Assembly (NCBI GenBank): GCA_047495785.1
Contig: JBLDXI010000042.1
Coordinates: 3,906,001 to 3,970,000 of the forward strand
Reading direction: 5' to 3'
DNA: 64,000 nt
DNA from: Lepidodermella squamata
Taxonomy: Eukaryota > Gastrotricha
Part shown: positions 22,042-34,108 of the stretch, in pieces
How the letters are laid out: each line of letters starts with the position of its first letter
How positions within the stretch are numbered: position 1 is the first letter of the stretch
The notes under the pieces: generated by a model
What the model saw: only the letters and a program-made list of their open reading frames with translations
The model's database searches: none
Told to the model about the DNA's origin: nothing
Position numbers and translations under genes: made by a program

Positions 22042-25000
22042 TCAAGCCATAGAATCAATTCGTTCGACACGTGCGAAAATTTTGCCGTCATACAACGGCA
22101 GCACCGCATCGTCATCGTTAACCTCCTCGTTGACACAACCGCCCGGAAATTCGTCCGTCGCATGCTTGAAATAGAACCGATACGGCCCGCGTTTCGTTAT
22201 CAACTGCTTGAATTGCCGCAGCGTCACATTTTTACCCGGCAGCTGGCTGCGGTACGGTATTTCTTCGTCCGAAAATTTGTACGCCACCGTCGTGTACTCG
22301 GCCGTGCCGCCGCACGTCGACGATCCGGTTTCAACCAACTCGTCGTTGTTCGATTTCTTCTTCCGATGCGACGACCGGTCCGAGTCACTCAGCGCCGCTG
22401 TTTGGCTGAATTGAGTCGTCGAAAATTGAGACGGAGGCGGCGGTGGCATGGTTGTAGTCGAATTGCCGTTGCTATCGTTATGCATCATCCAATTCAACAC
22501 TTTTTGTTTGGCCGTGGTCGAAAACGGGGGCAGCGATTTCGCCGACTCGGTATCAGCGATCGAAATACCCGAATCGAAATGGCCATTCGGGTCGATTAAA
22601 ATCTGCCGTTGCGCCATGAAATTTTGAGTCGGAACGGGCGGTAAGTTCGGTTTCAGCGCTGAATCGTAAGAAGAAATCGATAGAATTTCAGCGGCGTTCA
22701 ATTTCGTCGCCCGTAATTGCGGCCTCGCGCCGGGGGTTGAATTTCGATTCGCGCTCGCCGGAGTTGTAGTCGCGTGGAAAGACCGCGATATCGCGATGTT
22801 TGAGTCAGGGAAAAATAGCCCAGGCGACGCGTTTTGGTGGTGCTGTGACGACTGCGTGTGGTGATGCGACGCTGACATCATTTGAATAGCCATAGCCGGT
22901 GATTCGAGGCACAAGGTTTTGTCCCACACGCGGGACATGTGGTCTTCGAGGATGGACTGCGCATGCTCGTCGGCTGTATCTTCGTCTTGCTCTGTTGACG
23001 TTACTGATTGCACGAATTTAGCGAGGGATGAGGAAATTTTAGCCGATGAGCGTTTGTTGGCGCCGCCTAGCGATTGCGACATTGATTGACTCGTACTGCC
23101 GTTACAACCCGATGCCGATGTAGCGTCATCAGTACACTGAAAATAAGAAAATAAATTATAAATTTCACCGATCAATTTTAAATCAAATTTTCAGCTAATT
23201 TTTTCTGAGTTTTCTTCGAAAGGAATTATCTCTCATTTCTTTCAACTTCAGCGGGACCAAGTCTCAAAAAATGGGACTAAAGGCAAGAAAGGTATTTACC
23301 CATCCCATTTTTCAAAATCCCATTCATTAAAATTCCATCGTCATGTTATACCGAAAATCAGTGAGAATTTGGCAATTCATAATTGTTTTTGTTTGAATAT
23401 TCAACTTATTAACTAATCAAGAAATTCCTGAAATTGAAAGTATGGATTTTTGAGGGAATTATTTTATCGTTTCGCTTGCGGTCAAGTTGGGTGCCTCATA
23501 TTTGGTCCTTCAAAAATCTATTTTTTTATTGAATCCTTTAATATCTATTACGTATGGCAAAAAGAGCTAGTTTCATCATGGTCTACGTATACAAATTCAT
23601 CAATACTTGTATCCCTAATGATAATAGACATTCGGTTCATTTTTTCTTTGACGGTAGAATTATAGATGATTTAGTCATTTTCCTCAAATTTTATATTGGA
23701 TCTGGGATTTTTCGCATATTTCTGTATGTGGTTCTAGTAACGGTTTTTATTGAAAATTTGTTTCGAAAACTTACATCGTTATTAGCAGCACATTCGAGAA
23801 GGCACCGCTGCATTCGTTCTTCTTTTTCGCGTTCAATTTGAATTTTCTCGAGTTTCGCAATGAGAACTCGCGCGAATTCCTGCGGATTCTCCAGCGCCAA
23901 GTTACTCAACTTCGACGGCCTCTCACCACCACGCTGCAAGACAACAACAATTAAAATTTCATTAAAAACACTCATAACACGAGACGTCTCAATCAAGAGA
24001 TAAGTTGAATACAATTAAGATAAGAAATCTTACCGGGATGAAAGGTATACTCCGCAGCAGAGCGTCGTTGTTCTGCGGTAACTGGCCGTGGTAGGACGCG
24101 GAGAGCGCTCGCATCGACGACGACGAACCGCCGGCGAGGTTGAGCGGCGGCGGCGGTGGCGGCATGGCGCCGTAGCTCGCGTTCATGCGGGTCGCCAGCG
24201 ACGTCGAGCTGACGGGATGCGCCGCTGCGTCAGACAGCAACAGGTGTTGCGGGAATTTCCGCCTCTGGCCATTGCGCTGGTGCTGCCGGCGCTCGTGCAA
24301 ACGCTGGCGATAAGAACCCCTATGAATGAAAGCAAAAAAAATTATCAACAATTTCGAAAAAATACTATCACTCAAAATATTTAAGAAAATAATCGAGAGA
24401 AAGAAAAAATATAAAAGATTATACAAAATTGTATTAAATATATTATAATTTTAGAAAATTTTCAAAAATTATTCGGAAAATTTTAAATTTTAAATTTTTT
24501 TAGAAAATTTCAAAGAACTCAGAAAACGCCTCAAAGTTTAATTCGGAATTTTACTACATTTTTCCAAATTTTCTAATATTTTTAAATAAATATCTTTCGA
24601 TTAGTAGGTTCAGAATTCAGTAAATTTTGAAGCCCGCTTTTTCAATTCATGAACACGTCATTCAATACGATGTTTCACAAAGCTTTGCCAGTTCAATTTC
24701 ATATTTTTCTTTTAATTTTCAAGCATCTCTTCCGTTTTAATCTCATTATTCAATCTTTTGAGTTTGATCCAACTCGTGGGCGAACCGCGAGCGCTGACTT
24801 ATTTAGGCATTTTCAGTGTATTATAAATAAGTAACCGATTATTGTTATTGTTATCATTTCTCAGTTCTCATCAATGCGCTTTGTTGTTGCAGCGTTCAAG
24901 CCGCTCACGTTCACCACGCAGCAAGAGATATTCGCACGGGGCGCGCTTGGTAAGTAGGTAATAAAAACCCAAGCCGCAACAGCCGCGCGCGCGCCTAAAT

Positions 25001-26723
25001 TCCTCTTGAAACCGCTCGCAGGCATTCCGCCGTTTCAGTAGGCCGCTAAACAAATAATTGCGGGCGCTAGTTGCTATGCGCACGCGGCACCTTTCAAGTC
25101 GAGCCACGCCGGCGCGCCTTCAATGAATTCCGGAACCGGCGCCAGAATATCGGCAAAAAACACCAAGATAAAAGGCCCTCGCCGCCCTCAAATGCCCTCG
25201 TTCAGCCAATAAAAACCGCAATCCGAGTGCAAAAATTCCACCTTAATATTTGAAAATTTTGATAAAAATCGACGCAATTAATTATAAATGTCGGCTTCGG
25301 TGTCGGTGTCAAAGTGGCAACGGTTGTCGGGAGTGAAGAGGCAACTAATGAATAATCAGGCGCGCACACACGGCTAATTGGAAACACGATGACCCACTCG
25401 CGCTAAAAACCGTTATTACAGCGATTACAATTATTAGTTATTAGGTGCCGCGCGCGCGCGTACAGCAAAACCGAACAAGATCAAAGAGCGCGCGCACTTT
25501 CAAACGAACCGCGCGCTGTGCTGCAAGGCACAATAAAACAGGCACCTTCAATAGTACACACACTACACGGTGCTTAATTGCACGCCTCCGAACAAACAAC
25601 AAACGACGAGGTGGGCGCGCCGACAAAGGGCTGCAAAAAGATACCGCTTACAGCTGACTAGATACCGACTAGAGATAACCACGTGCCAAGAAAATCCTAA
25701 TAAAATCCTCCTTAATACAAATAAATACAAATATCACCAAACGCGGAGAGAAGTAAATGTAAATTGAGTAAAAATAATCTTTAAAAAATCAATTAAAAAT
25801 GCAATCAAATTATGAGAAATTTTAATTTTAAACTGGAAAGTTTTGAATTTTGAAAAACTCCAAAAATGTAAAATAAAATCTAGCAAAAATCAATTTCAAA
25901 TTTTATAATTTTTTCTAAAAATCAGAAAAAAATTATTTCTAATTAAAATAAAAACTCACATGCTACTATCCGTTAGCGACGCTTGAAATTCGGCATCAGT
26001 CGCAGAAGATAGACTTTGACTTTCGCTGTCGTACGTCGAAACCGCCGTGTAGTAAGAAATGTAGTAAGGATTAACGCCTTTCGGCTGTTTCGCCGAAGCC
26101 GGCGGCGGTTTTTGCACCGGTAATTCATTCGTCGAGGTGATAAACGACGACGACGGCGTCGCGTCCAGCCCGGTGCAGTCTTCCGGCCTCAGTTCTTTAT
26201 CTTCGTGCAGCGTCGGTAGAATCACGCCGCCTGACACGGCGTTTTGATCCGACTGCTCGCCGTTCAACTGCGAATCACTCGCGGCCGGGAAAAATTGTTG
26301 CAGATGCGTTAAATAAACGTCCGATTTCAAAAATTGCTGGTACAACGAGCGTTTCAGCAGCGATTTAACTTCATCCTGCGCGCGTTCGACCGACGCCGCC
26401 CATGACGTTAAATCATTTTGAGCCGTAATTTGCGTTTGCAGCAACTTTCGAGTGTCGTCCGATAGCGGCACGAAGCACTCGGAATTTGAGCGTAAATATT
26501 TTCGGTAGAGCGATTTTAAAAACATGCGCAGCCGTTCGACATCGGCGAGGCTTGATTTGCGCAGGCCAACACAGGCGAGGTAGAAATCAAGCGGGTGCGT
26601 AATGCCCTCGGCGGCTAAAAACGACCGGAACAGCTTCAAGCCTTCCGTGTCATTCAGTAAATTGTCAATATTCTCCGCCCATTGCAGGCAAGTGCCAGCG
26701 ATAACTTGAGACTCCGAAGTCAT
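22042..26723 (-). CDS. AXIN1: Axin, Wnt-pathway destruction-complex scaffold
   Basis: Axin scaffolds APC, GSK3, CK1 and beta-catenin so that beta-catenin is phosphorylated and destroyed in the cytoplasm. Exons 26723-25960, 24319-24034, 23933-23775 and 23136-22042 join in phase to 767 residues. The APC-binding RGS domain lies at about 10-135 (WAENIDNLLNDTEGLKLFRSFL, family-typical GITHPLDFYLAC). The middle region includes a charged helix (EFARVLIAKLEKIQIEREKEE, about 360-390) and a short beta-catenin-binding-like helix ILEDHMSRVWDK near 464. The C-terminal DIX domain (about 680-767) has EIPYRSQLPGKNVTLRQF and DEFPGGCVNEEV. The stop codon overlaps the poly(A) signal (TGAATAAA). Intron 1 contains a CpG-rich island. 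Full length and intact. Vertebrates have two Axin genes; this is simply an Axin orthologue. Confidence 0.95.
24880..25660. other. CpG-rich island in Axin intron 1
   Basis: The flanking intron is extremely AT-rich, but this stretch holds repeated CGCGCG tracts (for example near 24990, 25450 and 25490) and a marked excess of CpG. No coding exon is evident. It could be an internal promoter or regulatory island. Confidence 0.5.
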
Positions 26724-29700
26724 CGCAGCACGAAACAAAATTTAAATAAAAACTAGGAATAAAAATGCCACCTTAAAAATTGAGATTAATGTGAGAAACT
26801 GTTTAAGAGGCTGTGGGACTCGCGTGGAGTGTTAGAAATTTGTATCAAAAAGAAAGCTGTAGAGAAAACACGGCGTGTCTTGACCGGTTCTCGAGTGGCG
26901 CTCGTTCAAACGCAAGAGCTAGTGCAAACATACACGTTTTGTGAGGACACAAACCGGCGGCGCGCGAAATGAAACGATATAGGCCGCGGCGCGCACATAT
27001 GTGAGTAGCGAGCTAACGCGCGCGCGGTTGGCTGGCCGGTTGGCCGGACGAGAGAGCGGTTTGATAGTGCGCGGTGCGTTGTGTGTGTGTGGCGAGTCGA
27101 CTGAACTCGCACGGCGGCATGTGGTCAAAGCGAACAACGGCGGCGCGCTCAAAGCGGAAGATCATGCGATTTGCGCGAGATCAAAGCCATCTAGGGCGGC
27201 TAGTTGTGTTGTTAGATTTAGCAGCAGCAGCAACAGCAAGAATATTATACATTTAAACACAGAAAAGACGGTGAACAGCGACAACGCGGTAATGCATTTA
27301 TTATAATGGTAAGCAGTACCAATTCACGCCGCCTTATTTTAGAATTCTCTCTCAACAAAACACACACTAAAACATCAAACACGTTGCCGCTCGTTGGGCC
27401 AAGACACCGTTTATTTTATTATTGCCCACTTGTAATTTTTAGCCGTCGTCGCGCGCGCCTTTTTCGCCACCCGAAAAAGTGCGAATAACATGAAACACGC
27501 CGACGGTTGTCGACGCGTCTCAAGCACACATAACCATAAAAATCCCACCGCCGGGCTTAATTAATGATGGCGGCGAAAAAAGAGCCTCAACTACAATCTA
27601 GGTCAAATGGCGGCGCGGTTGCTGCTAAATGGCACTAATAATGACTGTCATGAACGGCTCGTTAACAACGAATGAGCGCGTTTGATTGAGTTTTCAACGG
27701 AAAAATGAGAAGCAGAATTTTGCACAAAGGCACACTGATGAAAATTTCGAGGCATAACACAGATTCCAAAATGACTCCGAATATCGGACACTTCATGATC
27801 TTACATCATTGAATTTTCAGAAAAATGCCAACAGATTCCGATCAATTCGCGAGGAAATCGTTATTTTAGCAATTCAGGATGCAAACATGTGAAGTCAGAA
27901 AAAGATCTTCTGTGACAACTTGGGCAATACTCGAAATAATGCTGCTTAACTTAAGAAAAGCGCACGTAATTGAGCGGAGGTCAATGACAACAATCCACAA
28001 CATAATGAGCTAAAAAATCTCACCATTTTCGGACTAGGTCACCATATTGGCAATCCAAGATCACGAAAATACTGGCCAAGTTCCCAATCATGACCAAAGG
28101 TTCACACATCTGTAGCGGAGACTGAGAGTTACTGCAATCTGTTCAACTTAGCTCTCACATTTTTGGGACAGAATTTCTACCACTCAAAGCCCTGCGATTG
28201 CAGGAAACATAAATTAAAGCGGTGAACATTAGTGATAAATGATAAGGAATGTGATAGCTGGCGTTACTGGAGCCGAAGTAACGAGTGATTTGCCAGGGTT
28301 GCCTAATTTTAGCAGCTTATTAGTAGCTTACTAGTTTTGAGACAATCGGTCCGATTTTTGTGAAAATGTAATAACGTGAGACGATGAACTGTCCGATATT
28401 AGGAGCCATTCTTTCGGAATCTGTGTTCAGTGTAATGCCTCGAATCGGACCACCGGCAATCGGTTGGACTGAGATCGGCCCAACGTCGCTTGTTAAGATT
28501 AATTTAACGTTAGAAATGCATTTTCAAACCCTCAACGAAAGCTTCCGAGTTCCGAACAAAAAAATGTGTCGAATTTCGAAATTAGCAGCCCTTTGTCTAG
28601 TTCAAAGTCAATATTTCGACATAAATATTGATTTTGCTCAAAGTACAGGCGAGAGGATGTGATACCGAATAAAGATGAGTGAAACAGAACAACGAAGAAT
28701 ATTTAGCAGTAAAGTAATAGTTATTCCTCAGGACTATAACTAAAAATCCACCGAAATTAATATTGGATAAGGCTGATAAGGCCGGAAAAGGAAACAAAAA
28801 CTAGCCATAAGCATAAGCTAGCCCGTGTTGATGACTCTAATCGCCTAAGCAACACATTGTTTGGCTTTCCGCAAGGCATACGAGAAGGATGACTTCTTTG
28901 AACGAAAAATTGAATAATCATTGCATAATCTTCGAAAGCAACTAGGCTGGCTAGACCTGAATGGTAAGCGCAATGTTCACCTGGCTACACTAATCGATGA
29001 AGCATCCGACGCCATAGCCCCACTATTCGTCAAAAACGAGCCCGGCCGACTTCGAAGTGCCCGGCTGACCTTCAAAGTTCCCAAATTCTGCATCGACTAC
29101 GGCAAAGCCAGTCTCAGTCACCGCGGGCCAGTGTTCTTCAACACCCTGCCAATCCACTTCCATTGCTCACAACATCGGCCAGTTGATATCAGCACCTACA
29201 ACGGCAACCTTCCAACCTGCGAATGTGGAATCAAGGCCTGCGCCACCGCCAACGACTGCAGACAGCTTGTTTATAAACATTTACTTTGTTGTTGATTATT
29301 TTTATACAAACGCATCTCAATTGTTGTTGACTTATAACGAAACGGAACAGACAACTCTAACGGCTCTCTGCACACTTTTTTTTTGATAATTGCACCTAAT
29401 TTTCCAAGTCGAGCTCTCAACAATGGGATCAATGCTCTTTAAATAAATAAATAAATAAATATTAGGTACAAATGGTTGCATCAAAGGAAAATAATTTCTC
29501 CACGATGGGGTTAATACTGAAAATCAAGACAAACGTGTCAAAGGTATAACATTGTGAGCTTAAAAGATAAAAGAGGTTCTCATATTTAAGAAAGCAAGTG
29601 GCAATGTAGAGTAACGATAATTTTTGGCAAGAATGACATACCAGATACCAGGAAACACAAATATTGGTTTCTGGCCAAGAATGCAGAAACCGGTGAACTT

Positions 29701-30849
29701 CAGAAATACAACAACCAGCCAGTAACAAGTTGGAAAGAAAACAGATTCGATTTACAATATATTCAAACCGCGCTATGCAATGCAACGAAAACTACATACA
29801 CAAGACAAAACAGCAATCAGTCCCGAAAAGCGATAAGCAGTGGTGGCGGCGGCTCTTTGCTCTTTGAGCCTTTGAGCCGCGATGCCGCCGCCGCGCAGAA
29901 ATTCAAATTTCAAAAAATACAAATTTTGTTTATCTTTAAAAATCAATTTAAATCAATTAGCATATGAATTCAAGTTTTTAAAGGTCAAAACGAAAAAACA
30001 GCTTATTGATTTTTTTTACTTTCGGATTTTTTCTGATCTGATTTTCTGCGAACTTTTGAGCCTACTTTTCTTGTTGTCGATGTTAAGAAAACGTAAGGAC
30101 CGTAGGCTCGGCTCTTTAATACTGTCGGGCGGTAGCACATTTGCTGATTTTCTAGCTATCGCTCGTCGTCGGCGTTCGGCTTCTCGCTGTAATTAACAAA
30201 AACACTTGTTGAAATATGAAAGACTTGAATGACCAGAGGCATCCCTTGAGAGCCATGAAGACTTCATGACTACGAAATGACCTCTTTTCTTTTTTGTGTA
30301 ATACGTGCTTATTCTGCTGATTTATAGGTTCTCCTCTGATAAATGTAGTTTTCATTTGTTATATTACTGCTTTGCATTGAGGAGACAATAGATGGGGGAT
30401 TAGAAGTTGTTGCTACCCTGCGAGCAATTTCGGGAGCAATTGCGAAATTATGTAAGTATGTTAATAGGGGTAAAATTGTGGTCGAATTTTGACAGATTAT
30501 CGCGCCATTTATGCCCATTCTAAGGAGGAGATGGGGAAGGGAGAGAGGAACCTTGTACTGGAATTCATATCTGACGTATCTGCTCATTAACACTCCACGT
30601 TCTGAGCTATTTGCTGCATATGGTGAAATCATATGCCACTAGAAGCTGCAACCAACTTGAATTATTCGCAATCCACAACAATTTACTGGTTGCGTGGTTT
30701 GCGAAGTCCGAATCCTTTCAAGCCATTTGATTGCTCTCGTCTCTTGTCTAATGATCGATTTCCAAATTTATGCAAGTTTATGCTCGAAAAATTAATGCTT
30801 TCTCAATAATGAGTTCACCACCCTTTTCGTGTTTAACCTAGGCTTTAAT
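26724..30849. other. Intergenic region upstream of Axin; CpG-rich 5' flank
   Basis: The first 400 bp (about 26880-27150) are CpG-rich and probably carry the Axin promoter and 5' UTR. Apart from the LINE fragment near 28.9-29.5 kb no coding sequence is recognisable. The rest is ordinary AT-rich DNA up to the NDUFB6-like gene. Confidence 0.5.
28870..29460 (+). mobile_element. Non-LTR retrotransposon (LINE) 3' fragment, 5'-truncated
   Basis: An open frame at 28921-29295 resembles the extreme C-terminal tail of LINE reverse-transcriptase polyproteins. It has an LGWLDLNGKRNVHLATLI segment, then KVPKFCIDYGKASLSHRGP and VFFNTLPIHF, matching the familiar order of basic/hydrophobic helix, YG..SF.YRGP and W/FN.LP. 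It is followed by a short non-coding tail ending in (AAAT)n at about 29438-29460, the microsatellite 3' end common in CR1/Jockey-type elements. The reverse-transcriptase core is absent, so the copy is dead on arrival. Confidence 0.65.
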
Positions 30850-31692
30850 ATGCCTGATAAGAAAGTTGCCTCCGGCAACCCCGCTTTGGAGAAAGCGGAT
30901 GCCGAATATCGACAACAGATCGAATGGCAACGCCGCCTGGAGACTTACTGGAAAAACCGTGGCAGCTTGTATCCTCCATTCAGTGTTCAACACATGCCAC
31001 ACGAACGAGAACGTCTTGCAGCGCCTGGTATGTCCGCGGAAGATCGTCTGCTGCGCAAACAATGGCTGGAAGACCAACATCTCGCGTCATACGAGCCTGT
31101 AAACGTTCCCGAGTTGAAACCTCGCAACGTTTTCCGTCGAGCGCTTAAAGGCTTTTGGGATGTTGTATTCTATCCTCTCGGCCCTATTATCGTAATAATC
31201 AACTGCTTATTTTGAATGTTAATTACCTACTTACGGTTTTATATAGGGTCGCAATCGCGCAAAGAACTATCGATATTTTCTACCTAAGCTGGCCGCGACG
31301 GGTGCCGCTATTTACACCATATACTACGTGCTGAAGTACAATGCTAATGTTTGTTGACGTTTGATTAAAAATTATTTCTTAATCCTTAAAATTCGTAATA
31401 GACATGGGAGAGGAAACGAGGCGTTCGAGTAATGGTGACCAAGCCCACTCGCTTCCCGGATGAAGAGCAGGTTCAACGCGATCCCGCATCTTTCGGCGCA
31501 TGGGGCTTCACCCGCCGTGGCGCGCTTTTCGCCGATCCGGGCGCTCACTCGTCTGGATCCTATTATACCGACCGGTACCGCCCTGGCGACAAGGTCGATG
31601 CCATCAAGCCAGACCCGAAAATGTACCCGGGTTACTCGAATTTCGTCAACAACTTCCAGGAAAGCATCAGCAAGCTAGGCAAATATCAGTGA
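30850..31692 (+). CDS. NDUFB6: NADH dehydrogenase 1 beta subcomplex subunit 6-like (complex I accessory)
   Basis: This is probably a supernumerary subunit of mitochondrial complex I in the membrane arm. Exons 30850-31191, 31247-31348 and 31402-31692 join in phase to 244 residues. The central part matches NDUFB6: EDRLLRKQWLEDQHL, then a transmembrane helix (about 120-142), then YYVLKYNANTWERKRG and a VTKPTRFPDEE segment. The mammalian protein is about 128 residues; this one has about 60 extra N-terminal residues and a long C-terminal tail ending FQESISKLGKYQ. An acceptor-like AACCTAG lies 8 nt before the ATG. AATAAA is at 31932. It could alternatively be a related B-subcomplex subunit, but NDUFB6 fits best. 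Confidence 0.72.
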
Positions 31693-33605
31693 TCATCAAT
31701 GGAGATTTACTTACTTTAAACCGAACTTATTGCGTTGTAAACCCTGTACGAATATTGTAAAAATTCACTTGAAACTGCCCGATTGCTGAAACCTAGCGGA
31801 ACCTGCGTACTATTTTTAGGTTGATGCTGAGCTTTCCTGCTCCTCGATAACTCGGATATTGAGTCACGCACTGTCAAAACTTGTTTAGCGCCCTCATCTT
31901 TCAAGAAAGAGAAATCTTGGTTTCGTTTAATAATAAAGAGAACGGAGTCCAATGAAAGTGCTGTGTTTTGCTTCCTGGATGCATTATGAGGAACTTGTCT
32001 TTTGAATACTTTTGTTGAATAGCCCAAACCTCAAATTATTGCAACTTGCTGAGCTGGCAGAACTTCAGTCCCGTGGGTACGTGGGTACAAAATTATCACC
32101 CCCCCCCCCCCAAAAAAAAATCCTGGCTACACCATTGAATTCATATTGATATTACGGTGAATTTTTTTTCATCCGACCAATGTCTTTTTTTTGACCAATG
32201 ACTAAAACCTGCCGACATGCTTTTTCATATTTTCAAAAGCGTAAGTAAAAAGTGACTACTCGGATCGCCATAAATCTTTCACCGTAAAATTCTGTCAGTC
32301 CAGGGGCCAAAATAGGGTGCATGAAAGGGGTATGCCCCTACGGAAAAATCGAACTCGTGGGAAATCGAGAAAATCGATATTTTCATGTCGGATGATTTTA
32401 GTCACAGTTTTAGTTGTCGGATGAAATAAGACATTGGTCGGATGAAAAAAGTCAAGTTACTATATCCAAATTCCGAACGAAATTCGAGCCTAACTCAACT
32501 TAACTGAAGTTTCCATCTCCATCCTCATCTACCCAGTGACACATTTTTGAAGGAAATCTATAAAAAAACTCTCGCTTTGGACAGAAGCAGTGTTGGGGAT
32601 TTGATTTTTCAGATTTTGATTTTCATGACTTTAGCCATTTTTGGCTGTGATTTGATTTCAGGGATTGATTTGAGGAAAGAATGAAGATGTGATTGACGCA
32701 GAAAAGCATGATTTCAGGGATTTCAAAATCAAATACGGAGTGAACATCGGGGAGAAAATAGCGACCCGTTTGCGCAAACTGCCGGGGTGATGGTCATGAG
32801 AAACTTCAAATTTCTTGAGTTTAAACCCATCTTGGCCAAAGAACATCTTATTTGACATTAAAAGAGACCTGATTCTTTACCGAATTTTGCCCATGCTCTT
32901 GTGAGAAGTGATGGAATGTGAGTAATTATGACCGATACCTAGATATAACGAGTCGAACCGCGTTTGTCCAAAAAGCAATTTGTCTCTATTCATGTTGGAT
33001 TAGAACACCTGGTTGAACAGGTAAGTCGACTTGATCCTGTTTCGGAAAAACAGATTTTGCCCAAGCTACGTAATTTCAATTTTTGGTTATTTGGTACCAT
33101 CGGATCCCGTACCATCGTGTACCGTAAAATCCATATTATAAGACAGAACCTAAATAGAGGGCAGGCCCGTTTATAAGGCTGAGGGTGAAGGTCGATTGTT
33201 TGAAATAAAGGGCAGACCCGGTTTAGAGGGCAGTGCACTTTGATCGGACACCAATGATCCACATGAAGCATGGAAGCGAGCTCCTAAAGGTTACCGGTTG
33301 CCCGTTGCGTCAGCGAATCCACCTTAACCCCGAGTGTCAACAAATGATCGCGATTCGTTTACACAACGCTGAGCGCGATGGGTCACTTTCTAGCAGCATG
33401 TGGTGGCTACGAAAAAATCGAAATTAAATTGGCGACCTTGATAAAAAGGGATTTTCCCATGCGCTACCGTGCGACGAGGACATATGAAAAAATATAGGGC
33501 AGACCCGAAATATAGGGCAGGTCTCGTTTTTAAGGCAGGGGTTCGGGTTCAATTGTTTCAAATATAGGGCAGTGCCGTCTAATTCTGATTTTACACAACG
33601 CTGTA
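31693..33605. other. Repeat-bearing intergenic region
   Basis: No gene is recognisable. The region has a homopolymer junction of 13 C then 9 A (32099-32120), diverged copies of a GGGCAG-rich repeat, and low-complexity TTTGATT-type DNA near 32600-32700. Confidence 0.55.
33155..33575. repeat. Two diverged copies of a GGGCAGACCC-rich repeat
   Basis: Copies at about 33155-33235 and 33508-33575 share the order ta(g/t)AGGGCAGG, TTTATAAGGC or TTTTTAAGGC, then TCGATTGTTT or TCAATTGTTT, then AAATA(a/t)AGGGCAG. Further single AGGGCAG motifs flank both copies. The direct orientation suggests an old tandem or dispersed repeat family. Confidence 0.6.
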
Positions 33606-34108
33606 ATTGAGCGTGTAAATTATTAATTTGGCCGCACGCCTGGAATGTAGTCGGCGTTCAGTTGAAGGTTGAACCAGCAAAATATCCATTTGAACTCTTT
33701 AAAGCGTTAAAACTGCCAATTCATTTTTGTTGAATAATGTCGAACCAATTCCAGCACTTGGACTAGCCCTTGAATTTGGACTTGGAAAAGAAACCGGACG
33801 TCAATATGAGAGACCAAAATTCCAAGAGAATTTTTCTTGGCTTGCAATGCTTCTATGCATAATGCTCGGGACTTTGTGACTGCGCACTGCGCTCATCCAT
33901 CAACTTTAACAATAGGCGGATTGTTTGCTCAAAGATCCGCTATGGATACTTTAGAAAAGGGCCTTGGTAACTGTTGGAAGATGTCAGTGAATATATTGAG
34001 CGTGTAAATTATTAATTTGGCCGCACGCCTGGAATGTAGTCGGCGTTCAGTTGAAGGTTGAACCAGCAAAATATCCATTTGAACTCTTTAAAGCGTTAAA
34101 ACTGCCAA
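33606..34108 (+). repeat. Exact 114-bp direct duplication upstream of lectin gene A
   Basis: Positions 33606-33719 and 33995-34108 are identical over 114 bp by my base-by-base reading. The second copy ends at the base immediately before the lectin A start codon, so it comprises the 5' UTR or core promoter. The copies are 389 bp apart. Confidence 0.92.

Noticed and set aside
22024-22599. 191-codon plus-strand ORF
   Set aside because: Antisense to the Axin last exon, including the DIX domain; Arg-rich composition typical of a shadow frame.
29882-30196. 104-codon plus-strand ORF beginning MPPPRRNSNF
   Set aside because: Low-complexity Lys/Phe/Leu-rich frame in AT-rich DNA; no homology recognised and no splice context.
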